Positions 9,490 through 16,954 of a stretch of DNA of 64,000 bases are shown here, one piece after another. The position numbers and the translations under genes are program-made. Position 1 is the first letter of the stretch; each line of letters begins with the position of its first letter. The stretch lies in NCBI GenBank assembly GCA_965267605.1, contig OZ254088.1:620001-684000 (forward strand), written 5' to 3'. The notes beneath the pieces are model-generated. The model saw only the letters and a list, made by a program, of their open reading frames with translations. It searched no databases and had not been told where the DNA came from. The DNA comes from G965267605 sp965267605. Its GTDB lineage: Bacteria; Bacteroidota; Bacteroidia; Flavobacteriales_E; Vicingaceae.

Positions 9490-10803
9490 ATGAAGGTTTT
9501 AAAATTTGGTGGAACATCTGTAGGTAGCTCTGAACGCATGCGCTCAGTGGCCGATATCATCGTGAACGGTGACAGCAAGATCGTTGTGCTTTCTGCCATG
9601 TCTGGCACCACCAACGATCTTGTGGAAATCAGCGCGCTGCTGTTTAAGAACGAGAATGACGAAGCCACCCAGAAGATAGACGCACTGGAAACGAAGTACC
9701 AGGATGTGGTAAAGGAACTGTTCTCTTCCGAAGAGCAATTGACAGCGGGAGAAGAGCTGATTCGCGCTCACTTCAATTACATCCGATCGTTTACGCAGGA
9801 TATGTTCACCATATATGAAGAGCGCGCTGTACTTGCTCAAGGTGAATTATTGTCGACCGCCTTGTTTCATTTCCATCTGAAAGAGCGTGGCGTGAAGAAT
9901 GTATTGCTGCCTGCGCTGGATTTCATGAAACTGGACCTGGACAACGAACCTGATACAGTGTACATCAGTGAACACATTGCAAAGTCGTTGGGCAACCACC
10001 CGGATGATACCTTGTTCATTACGCAGGGCTTCATTTGCAGGAACCAATACGGAGAGATCGACAACCTCAAGCGGGGAGGGAGTGACTATACTGCATCGTT
10101 GATAGGAGAAGCTGTAGACGCTGAGGAGATCCAAATATGGACGGATATCGATGGCATGCACAACAACGATCCGAGGGTGGTTGAGAATACCAGCCCGATC
10201 TCAAGATTGTCGTTTGATGAGGCTGCAGAGCTTGCCTACTTCGGGGCGAAGATCCTTCACCCGGCCAGCGTGCGACCGGCAGCTGACAAGGGAATTCCGG
10301 TTCGGTTGTTGAATACAATGGACCCTGACGCAGAGGGAACCGTCATTGCAAGAGAATCAGAAGGTGAAGGCATCAAAGCGATTGCTGCAAAGGATGGCAT
10401 TACCGCCATCAAGATCAAGAGCGGTCGCATGTTACTCGCGTACGGTTTCCTGAGAAAAGTATTTGAGGTCTTTGAAACCCATAAGACACCTATCGATATG
10501 ATCACCACGTCCGAGGTGGCCGTTTCACTAACCGTGGATGATGCCGGTAGACTGGATGACATCAAAGAAGAACTCTCTAAGTATGGTACCGTTGAGATAG
10601 ATGGCGGATTAACCATCATCTGTGTGGTAGGAAATTTCATCGCAGAATCGAAGGGCCATGCAAAAGCTGTTTTTGATAGCCTGGCAGACATTCCGATCAG
10701 GATGATCTCTTATGGTGGTAGCAAGCACAATGTGAGTTTGCTGATCAATGAAGAACACAAGAACGATGCCCTAACGGCATTGCATCAAATCATGCAGTCA
10801 TGA
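9490..10803 (+). CDS. lysC: Aspartate kinase
   Basis: Phosphorylates aspartate, the first step toward lysine, diaminopimelate, threonine and methionine. The start at 9490 is chosen because MKVLKFGGTSVGS is the canonical aspartokinase N terminus; the frame extends 12 codons upstream to a GTG but that part does not look like the family. The protein is 437 residues, with the kinase domain first (KFGGTS, later GGSDYTASLIGEA) and two ACT-type regulatory repeats in the last 130 residues, where feedback inhibition by lysine or threonine would act. It is monofunctional, with no homoserine dehydrogenase fused. The stop overlaps the lysA start by four bases. Confidence 0.95.
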   Translation: MKVLKFGGTSVGSSERMRSVADIIVNGDSKIVVLSAMSGTTNDLVEISALLFKNENDEATQKIDALETKYQDVVKELFSSEEQLTAGEELIRAHFNYIRSFTQDMFTIYEERAVLAQGELLSTALFHFHLKERGVKNVLLPALDFMKLDLDNEPDTVYISEHIAKSLGNHPDDTLFITQGFICRNQYGEIDNLKRGGSDYTASLIGEAVDAEEIQIWTDIDGMHNNDPRVVENTSPISRLSFDEAAELAYFGAKILHPASVRPAADKGIPVRLLNTMDPDAEGTVIARESEGEGIKAIAAKDGITAIKIKSGRMLLAYGFLRKVFEVFETHKTPIDMITTSEVAVSLTVDDAGRLDDIKEELSKYGTVEIDGGLTIICVVGNFIAESKGHAKAVFDSLADIPIRMISYGGSKHNVSLLINEEHKNDALTALHQIMQS

Positions 10804-11957
10804 ACGTGAAGGAGGCTGCAAATAGATTTGAAGGGATACAAACACCCTTTTACTACTATGATACGGAATTGCTGGAGCGCACATTGGATGCTGCCGCGGT
10901 TCATGTTCAGAAGAACGGTTACCACGTTCACTATGCGTTGAAGGCCAATTCCAATCCTGAGATATTGAGGAGAATTGCGGCCAAAGGATTTGGGGCAGAT
11001 TGCGTTTCAGGTAACGAGATCGACAGGGCCATTGAATGTGGATTCAAGCCGAATGATATTGCCTTTGCCGGAGTAGGGAAGACAGACGAAGAGATCAGGA
11101 CCGGTTTGAAGCATGATATCTTCTCTTTCAATTGTGAATCCATTCAGGAACTAGACGTGATCAATGAAATCGCTGGTGCAGAAGGGAAGCAAGCGAGGAT
11201 CGCTTTGCGCATCAATCCCAATGTAAATGCCAACACCCATAAGTACATCACTACCGGACTTGAAGAGAACAAGTTTGGGATCAATATGTGGGAGATGGAT
11301 GTGGTGCTTGAAAAGTTGGCGGCTTGTCCAAACCTTGTCTTAGAAGGCATTCATTTCCATATTGGCTCGCAGGTAACAGACCTGGATGTATACAAAGGCC
11401 TGTGCTTACGCGTGAATGAGATCCAGCAAGTCTTTATTGACCGGCATGTACGGCTGAACCACGTGAACGTGGGAGGCGGATTGGGTATTGATTACTACGA
11501 CCCGGATACCAACAGCATTCCTGACTTTGACACCTTCTTTGGCATCTTTGAGAAACACCTGGAGCTCAGGAAGAACCAAAGTCTGCATTTTGAACTGGGC
11601 AGAGCCTTTGTTGGACAGTGTGGGTCATTGGTAACTAAAGTGCTCTACGTGAAGAATGGCATCAAAGCCAACTTTGCCATTGTAGATGCCGGCATGACCG
11701 AGCTGATCCGCCCGGCCTTGTATCAGTCCTATCACCTGATCGAGAACCTAAGCAAGAATGGATCAGAGACTATCAGCTATGATGTGGTAGGACCGATCTG
11801 TGAATCCAGTGATTGCTTTGGAAAAGCTGTAGACCTTCCGGAAACGGAAAGGGGAGACCTCCTTGTTTTGCGATCCTGTGGTGGCTATGGAGAGGTGATG
11901 ACTTCCGGTTACAATCTTAGAGATAAGGTTTCGGCCATTTATTCTGAGGAGCTTTAG
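10800..11957 (+). CDS. lysA: Diaminopimelate decarboxylase
   Basis: Converts meso-diaminopimelate to lysine with PLP. It has 385 residues. The PLP-binding lysine is in HYALKAN (K48). HIGSQ, the glycine-rich phosphate loop NVGGGLGIDY and the substrate-binding CESSD motif of the fold III decarboxylases are all present. It is translationally coupled to lysC through ATGA. The C-terminal segment MTSGYNL...YSEEL recurs in a decayed copy at 19112-19180, seven kilobases downstream. This indicates that the original 3' neighbour was the GT39 gene and that the intervening block arrived later. Confidence 0.95.
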   Translation: MNVKEAANRFEGIQTPFYYYDTELLERTLDAAAVHVQKNGYHVHYALKANSNPEILRRIAAKGFGADCVSGNEIDRAIECGFKPNDIAFAGVGKTDEEIRTGLKHDIFSFNCESIQELDVINEIAGAEGKQARIALRINPNVNANTHKYITTGLEENKFGINMWEMDVVLEKLAACPNLVLEGIHFHIGSQVTDLDVYKGLCLRVNEIQQVFIDRHVRLNHVNVGGGLGIDYYDPDTNSIPDFDTFFGIFEKHLELRKNQSLHFELGRAFVGQCGSLVTKVLYVKNGIKANFAIVDAGMTELIRPALYQSYHLIENLSKNGSETISYDVVGPICESSDCFGKAVDLPETERGDLLVLRSCGGYGEVMTSGYNLRDKVSAIYSEEL

Positions 11958-11971
11958 TTTCTAAAAGCGTT

Positions 11972-12066
11972 GTCATTTCGAGCCCACCTGCTGCGCCTTC
12001 GCTGAAGCTTCAGCGGAGCAAGGCCGGATGGGCAGGGCTGACCGATAGGTCAGGGACTCGAGAAAC
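11972..12066. repeat. Interspersed palindromic repeat with nested hairpins
   Basis: A GC-rich element directly after lysA. The outer arms read atttcgag (11975-11982) and ctcgagaaa (12057-12065), complementary apart from a small bulge. Inside are a perfect 14-base palindrome gctgaagcttcagc (12001-12014) and a perfect hairpin ctgacc-gata-ggtcag (12038-12053). It resembles the REP-like elements scattered in intergenic regions of many Bacteroidota. It may also act as the lysA transcription terminator, although no T-run follows. Confidence 0.6.
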
Positions 12067-12106
12067 AAGCAACGCGATGGCATACAATACTGCTCAAACA
12101 ACCCAT

Positions 12107-12170
12107 ACCTACGTATAAGTCTCATTGCGTTGCTTCTGGCAATTCTCTAATTTGTTTACCGTTAGCCCAA
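12107..12170 (+). promoter_or_regulatory. Promoter-region repeat, copy 1
   Basis: A 64-base stretch upstream of the first lipoprotein gene that is about 80 percent identical by eye to 15314-15376, which lies at the same distance before another accessory gene. It contains ctctaatttgttt, near the Bacteroidota -7 box but with one spacer base fewer than TAnnTTTG. Conservation between otherwise different genes supports a shared promoter or operator. Confidence 0.5.
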
Positions 12171-12187
12171 TGACCTGAAGAAAGAAA

Positions 12188-12664
12188 ATGATGATATCAA
12201 AAAGCAGCTTTGTGCATTACGTGAAACGAAGTAGCTACATCATAGCTTGCCTGATCTTGCTTTGTGCTTGTAAGAAGTACAAGGAGGGACCAAAGCTAAC
12301 CCTGCGGTCCGTTAAAGGTAGGATCACTGGTACACACATAGTATCATCTTTAACCGTTGATGGTATTGACAAGCTAGAAGAATTGAACGATTCAACTGAT
12401 TTCAGTGTATTCCGATTTTACATTGAACGGAAAGAGCGAAAATTTCTTCTCAATAAAGGTGGTCTTCCTGGCTTCTGGAGACTAAGTGAAGACAAAGATT
12501 CTCTTTTCTTTTACAATGGTAGTTCATCGGTGGGTAGTTATGGCCCATTCTTCAAAGGTGTCATAGGATCTCAAATATGTAAGCTGACGAATAAACAAAT
12601 GAAATTATCCATCACGTATGATAGCCAAGTTTATGTTCTTGAATTGGAGAGGGTGGTTAATTAG
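12188..12664 (+). CDS. Small lipoprotein, CKKYKEGPKLTLR family, paralog 1
   Basis: A 158-residue predicted lipoprotein of unknown function. A signal peptide ends in the lipobox LLCAC. The mature start CKKYKEGPKLTLRSVKGR is shared almost exactly with the genes at 12633 and 16502. The rest is a small beta-rich domain with a GPFF and an ICKL motif near the end. Similar lipocalin-like lipoproteins with CKKY(E/K)xGP are common in Bacteroidota. The gene sits first in the accessory block behind the repeated promoter region and overlaps the next paralog. The start could be 12188 or 12191. Compared with its paralogs it lacks the DSTAAF segment, so it is the most diverged copy. Confidence 0.75.
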   Translation: MMISKSSFVHYVKRSSYIIACLILLCACKKYKEGPKLTLRSVKGRITGTHIVSSLTVDGIDKLEELNDSTDFSVFRFYIERKERKFLLNKGGLPGFWRLSEDKDSLFFYNGSSSVGSYGPFFKGVIGSQICKLTNKQMKLSITYDSQVYVLELERVVN

Positions 12665-13106
12665 GTCCTGCCTCATATTATTGCTTTTCATGAGCTCGTT
12701 CATGGTCACCTCTTGCAAGAAGTACAAGGAGGGACCAAAGCTAACGCTGCGTTCTGTTAAAAAGAGAATAGGAGGTCTTTATACTGTGACAAATGTTGCG
12801 GTGGATGGGGCGGATTCCACTGCTGCGTTCTTAACCAATTACAATGGGGAGAATTTTGGTTTCTATATGGATGGTCAACTTGGTCAATATTTTGCTGGTG
12901 ACGGCCTTCCACACACCTGGACATTTGAAAATAACAAGGATCAAATACAAATGTTTCCGCTATCAGGCTATTCTAAATGGGGACCGTTTTTTGGAGATGG
13001 CAATGGCGCGCGAAATTATGACATATGCCGTTTGGAGCACAAAATCATGACATTCTCCACCGATCATAATGGAAAAAAATATGAGATCACGTTTACGGAA
13101 AACTAG
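12633..13106 (+). CDS. Small lipoprotein, CKKYKEGPKLTLR family, paralog 2
   Basis: A 157-residue predicted lipoprotein. The start codon lies inside the 3' end of paralog 1; 12618 is an alternative ATG. The signal peptide ends in the lipobox VTSC, and the mature protein begins CKKYKEGPKLTLRSVKKR. DSTAAF, GPFFGDGNG and DICRLEHK are shared with the copy at 16502, so these two are the closest pair. The overlap with paralog 1 suggests cotranscription and translational coupling. No enzymatic motif is visible; a structural or binding role at the outer membrane is only a guess. Confidence 0.75.
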   Translation: MFLNWRGWLIRSCLILLLFMSSFMVTSCKKYKEGPKLTLRSVKKRIGGLYTVTNVAVDGADSTAAFLTNYNGENFGFYMDGQLGQYFAGDGLPHTWTFENNKDQIQMFPLSGYSKWGPFFGDGNGARNYDICRLEHKIMTFSTDHNGKKYEITFTEN

Positions 13107-13165
13107 TTGTTAGCTAATACTTCAACTGATTTCGCGGTCGAGCGATACGAGCTACTATCTTGCCA

Positions 13166-14164
13166 CTACCTTAACAATTGCACATTCCCTTTCCTGATCC
13201 CTGAATTTCCATCCTGATCCACGAATGTAGAAACATAATAATACGTCCCATCAGGACATACTTTTCCTGCAAACGTCCTACCGTCCCAACCGCGTTCAAG
13301 TAGATCCGTTTCAAATACGACTTCACCCCAACGATTGTAGATCTTCATATTGAATTGATCAATTCCAGAGTGTGTGGGTAGGAATATCCTGTTCTTATTG
13401 TCGTCATTAGGGGTAAATACATTTGGCAAGGAAAGGTGAACTGAGTCGGGTTCTACAGGTGGTGTTGGCGGAGGTGGATAAACAGTATCAATATCAATAA
13501 CCGATACGCTATCAAAGAAGTAGTACGCATGGTTAAACCCAGCAATCGGTACACCTCCAACAGTGTCGTAAGATGTGTTAGCATCATCTGAGAAGTTTCC
13601 AAAGGTGATAAACTTCTCCAAGCCTGTGGCGAAGATAGTGTCTATGATTTGAACCCAGCCCTTACTTGAATGAACTGAACTGTCTGCCTTGATTTGCGGT
13701 GAAAATGAGTTCAGGTTAGAACCAGCGGTGGTCACAATACTTGTCGATCCTAAAACCACCTCAATTCTATCCGTAGCTACGTGCTGCGTATCCGATCTGG
13801 ACACCCAAAAAGAAACTTCGTGCCTATGTCCAGCTACCAATGTATCCTTAAACTCCTGTTCAAAGTACTCACGGAAATTGGGTGTCCCAATTTGAAACAA
13901 GGATATTCCCACATAACCATTACCGCACATTGGTTGCTCATTTCCAAAGATATGATTGGGGATTCCAACCCAAGTTCCGGTTGCGCAGGTATGAAACAAC
14001 TCACCCCCAGTTGGTCCACTGTTCTTCCAATTATTAGCTAAACCAAGTTCAGCAAGAGTCGATGGGCAGAAAATCATCTGATCAAAACAACCATTTCGGA
14101 TCAGATTCTGCCCACTCAATCCAGTGGTACAGAACATCAATGCGAGCGTGATACTCCTTAACAT
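13166..14164 (-). CDS. T9SS type B sorting-domain protein 1
   Basis: A 332-residue secreted protein. A signal peptide (LRSITLALMFCTTGLSGQ) precedes a domain that begins NLIRNGCFDQ and resembles a carbohydrate-binding or jelly-roll module, then a proline-rich linker. The last 88 residues are a gliding-motility-type C-terminal sorting domain (FTPNDDNKNRIF, IYNRWGE, GWDGR, CPDGTYYY). This end directs export through the type IX system and attachment to the cell surface. The C-terminal cassette is about 90 percent identical to that of the next gene while the N-terminal parts differ. The ligand is unknown. Confidence 0.85.
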   Translation of the reverse strand: MLRSITLALMFCTTGLSGQNLIRNGCFDQMIFCPSTLAELGLANNWKNSGPTGGELFHTCATGTWVGIPNHIFGNEQPMCGNGYVGISLFQIGTPNFREYFEQEFKDTLVAGHRHEVSFWVSRSDTQHVATDRIEVVLGSTSIVTTAGSNLNSFSPQIKADSSVHSSKGWVQIIDTIFATGLEKFITFGNFSDDANTSYDTVGGVPIAGFNHAYYFFDSVSVIDIDTVYPPPPTPPVEPDSVHLSLPNVFTPNDDNKNRIFLPTHSGIDQFNMKIYNRWGEVVFETDLLERGWDGRTFAGKVCPDGTYYYVSTFVDQDGNSGIRKGNVQLLR

Positions 14165-14180
14165 ATCTAGAAATTAAGCA

Positions 14181-14217
14181 TAAATAAAGAAACCGATCCC
14201 TGTTAAACAAGAATCGG
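14181..14217 (-). terminator. Rho-independent terminator after T9SS protein 2
   Basis: On the minus strand a 10-pair stem (ccgattcttg with cagggatcgg, three G-T wobbles) closes a five-base loop and is followed by tttctttattt. It lies directly after the stop of the gene at 14223 and before the start of the gene at 14164, so it separates the two transcripts. Confidence 0.6.
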
Positions 14218-14222
14218 AAAGG

Positions 14223-15221
14223 TCAACGGGAAAGCGTGATTGCACCCTTTCGAATACCCGAGTTGCCGTCTTGATCTACATAAGTAGAAACGTAGTAATA
14301 AGTCCCATCCGGACATTCTTTTCCTGCAAATGTTCTACCATCCCAACCACGTTCAAGCAGGTTTGTTTCAAATACGATCTCACCCCAACGATTGTAGATC
14401 TTCATATTGAATTGATCAATTCCTGAGTGTGTGGGTAGGAATATCCTGTTCTTATTGTCGTCATTAGGTGTGAATACGTTAGGCAATGACAAATGAACCG
14501 TGTCCGGAAGTGGAGACGGTGGCGGGGTGATCGTGTCGCTACATTTAAACAATAGTAGGTCGTCAATGTAGTAGTAGGCAATATCATTCGGACTTTGACC
14601 CTCCAACGACTTGTTAGTGGTGTTTTGAGTTGTTCTGAAGTTGCCAATTGTAAGGTATTGTTCGTCCCCATTTGCTATGAAACTTCCGCTTATCTCCACC
14701 CAGTTCATTGTGTCCTCGTATATAGTTGTTCCCTCTATTTGTGGAGTATCAAGAATAAGCCAGTTATTGGTGGTTATTGGACCGAGGGGATTGGGAGTGA
14801 ATTTGACTCCTATCTGTTGAATTGCCCACGCATTATATGCAATACCCTCACACAGGGAGATATACATTGAAAAACAATATTCTTGATTTGCCTCAAGTGT
14901 GGACGCGAGTTGGGTGTAAGCGTATTCACGGTTGCCACTGCTATTCCGATCCCAAAACGTCACCCCGATGTAGGCGTCACCGGAATGTGCCTCTTGATAT
15001 CCTACGCTGTTCTTAGGAACCCCTTGTTGTGGTTCACAGCGATGATAGTAGTCGGGGCTTGTTGGACTCACTTCCAACCATCCGTTTGCAATCGTTACAG
15101 TACCGAATGTAAATGGGCAAGGTGAAGGTTGCTCAAATCCCGGATTTGGTACAAGGTTGATCTGACCAATCGTTGTAGCAGAGGTGAGCAATACGAGCGT
15201 GGGTGTAAGCCAGAAGCGCAT
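14223..15221 (-). CDS. T9SS type B sorting-domain protein 2
   Basis: A 332-residue secreted protein with a signal peptide (MRFWLTPTLVLLTSATTIGQ). A module opening NLVPNPGFEQ recalls carbohydrate-binding domains that start with NxGFE. It ends with the same type B sorting domain as its neighbour. The start at 15221 is chosen because the 15 upstream codons do not look like a signal peptide, whereas this one is ideal. The leader also shares atcggtttcttt with the upstream region of the neighbouring gene, consistent with an old tandem duplication followed by divergence of the N-terminal domain. Confidence 0.85.
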   Translation of the reverse strand: MRFWLTPTLVLLTSATTIGQINLVPNPGFEQPSPCPFTFGTVTIANGWLEVSPTSPDYYHRCEPQQGVPKNSVGYQEAHSGDAYIGVTFWDRNSSGNREYAYTQLASTLEANQEYCFSMYISLCEGIAYNAWAIQQIGVKFTPNPLGPITTNNWLILDTPQIEGTTIYEDTMNWVEISGSFIANGDEQYLTIGNFRTTQNTTNKSLEGQSPNDIAYYYIDDLLLFKCSDTITPPPSPLPDTVHLSLPNVFTPNDDNKNRIFLPTHSGIDQFNMKIYNRWGEIVFETNLLERGWDGRTFAGKECPDGTYYYVSTYVDQDGNSGIRKGAITLSR

Positions 15222-15231
15222 ATTTAAATTT

Positions 15232-15272
15232 ACGCATATAGAAAGAAACCGATTCTCGGAAACCATATGCGT
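15232..15272. repeat. Inverted repeat upstream of T9SS protein 2
   Basis: Perfect 8-base arms acgcatat (15232-15239) and atatgcgt (15265-15272) enclose a small inner hairpin (ccga-ttc-tcgg on the plus strand). It lies just upstream of the gene starting at 15221 and could be an operator or a leader structure. Confidence 0.35.
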
Positions 15273-15313
15273 TCTGAAGGATCATGAATTCTCCAACTGC
15301 CCTAGTAGTATAT

Positions 15314-15376
15314 ACTTACGTATAAATCTCATTGCTTTGCTTTTGGTAATTCTCTAATTTGTTTTCGTTAATCCAA
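15314..15376 (+). promoter_or_regulatory. Promoter-region repeat, copy 2
   Basis: Second copy of the stretch found at 12107-12170, ending 15 bases before the start of the frameshifted fibre-like gene. The core tctcattgc, aattctctaatttgttt and ttaatccaa segments are nearly unchanged between copies, whereas the coding sequences downstream are unrelated. Confidence 0.5.
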
Positions 15377-15391
15377 CTATCTGTTATCTAA

Positions 15392-16527
15392 ATGAAAAAG
15401 CTATTTACTCTAATCCTTATTGGAGTAGCCTTTTATGGGCATACTCAAAATACATTTCCGGCAACCGGAAACGTTGGAATCGGAACATTGAATCCGACCT
15501 GTGCAATTGATGTGGCTGGAACAGGTCATGTAACAGGAGAATTTATCGTAGATCAGAATTTGCGCGTTTTCGGAAAGACGTTTTTGCATGATTCACTAAT
15601 ATCCTTCCGTAGAGGGGTATTTCAAGATGGGATCGCAATAGGTAGAATTGCTCCACTGCCGGGAGATTCGCTTATTCGGTTTGGAAACAACACACTTCTA
15701 TTCAACTCAGGCGCAAACAGGATATCGACTACACCGTCAGGTATTTTTGGTGGTTTGGGAATTGGTGTTGGTGCGAGCGGTCTAGGCAATAACTCATTTG
15801 CTCTTGGAAACGCTTCCACCGCACGGGAGGATGAATCATTGACCTTAGGATGGAAAGTTAGTAATGCGAATACTGCAACTCGTTCAATTAGCATGGGAAC
15901 AGGCGGGACGGGAACGTTTCTTACCAATACAACATCTAATTCCCTCGTGATTGGATTCAACTCGGATGTACCAACGATGTATGTTGGGCCAGCTTCGGGA
16001 AATGGTCAGACCGGAAATGTTGCAATAGGTACGGTTACACCTGCCACCAACGTTCAATTTCAAATTGAAACAAACAAGCAGGTTGCGCAGTATTGAATAA
16101 CGGTACACCAGCCTTCGCGTATGGATTTAAGGCGGTGGTTCCCTCGGACAATTACAAGGCTTTTGCGGTGGTTAATCTAAACAGAAATACGTGTAACGTT
16201 GGAGGTGATGACGTTTTCCGTGTTATGGGCAATGGGTACGTTCACGCCAGGGAAGTTAAAGTATTTCTGAACGGTTGGTGCGATTACGTTTTTGCTGATG
16301 ACTATGAATTAAGGCCATTGGCGGAAGTCGAAAAGTTCATTAAGGAAAATCATCATTTACCCGATGTACCGTCCGAGAAGACGGTTTTGGAAAACGGAGT
16401 AGATGTTGGAGACATGGAGGCCGTCCTTCTCCGCAAGGTTGAAGAACTCACCCTCTACTCAATCGAATTGAAAAAGGAATTGGATCAAATCAAAAAGCAA
16501 CTTGAAGAAGTTTCTCAAACTAAGTAG
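15392..16527 (+). pseudogene. Fibre/adhesin-like protein split by a one-base frameshift
   Basis: Two adjoining frames form one gene of about 378 codons. The first (15392-16096) has a signal peptide, a NVGIGTLNPT opening and glycine/serine-rich repeats typical of Bacteroidota tail-fibre-like surface proteins. The second (from 16093) carries the matching C terminus (YVFADDYELRPLAEVEKFIKENHHLPDVPS) and a coiled coil. Adding one T to the TT at 16093-16094 joins them as VAQYLNNGTPAF. It may be a real loss-of-function mutation or a sequencing error. The last 26 bases overlap the next lipoprotein gene. In related proteins the C-terminal part supports trimerisation or acts like a peptidase S74-type chaperone; that role is inferred. 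Confidence 0.7.
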
Positions 16528-16954
16528 TCTAGCCCTTCTTACCCTATTTTTGGCTACGGCCTGTAAGAAGTATAAAGAAGGCCCGAAGCTGACATTAAGA
16601 ACGGTCAAAAAACGGTTTAAAGGTCGCTATTCGGTTAGTCGGGTCTTGGTGAATGGTCAGGATTCCACCGCGGCTTTCAACGCAAATTACAATAACCAAA
16701 CTTTCCGATTTTATTGGGATCAGGATTTGGGGCAATACCAAGTTGGAGGTGATCCGGAGATGAGTTATTGGCTCTCAAAAGATAAGGAACAGGTTGTAAT
16801 GGGCCCGCTTCCCGGATATAAGAAGTATGGGCCATTCTTCGGAGATGGTAGCGGCTTCCGTGCCTATGATATATGCCGTTTGGAGGATAAGCAAATGACC
16901 TTTGCCACAACGTTTAATAGCTTGAACTATGAGATCACATTTACTGAGATATAG
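16502..16954 (+). CDS. Small lipoprotein, CKKYKEGPKLTLR family, paralog 3
   Basis: A 150-residue predicted lipoprotein starting at TTG inside the 3' end of the frameshifted gene. The signal peptide KFLKLSSLALLTLFLATAC is well formed, which supports this start. Shared with paralog 2 are CKKYKEGPKLTLR, KKR, DSTAAF, GPFFGDG, YDICRLEDK and EITFTE. Its 3' end overlaps the next gene by 26 bases, so the pseudogene, lipoprotein and T9SS gene look like one transcript. Function unknown. Confidence 0.75.
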   Translation: MKKFLKLSSLALLTLFLATACKKYKEGPKLTLRTVKKRFKGRYSVSRVLVNGQDSTAAFNANYNNQTFRFYWDQDLGQYQVGGDPEMSYWLSKDKEQVVMGPLPGYKKYGPFFGDGSGFRAYDICRLEDKQMTFATTFNSLNYEITFTEI

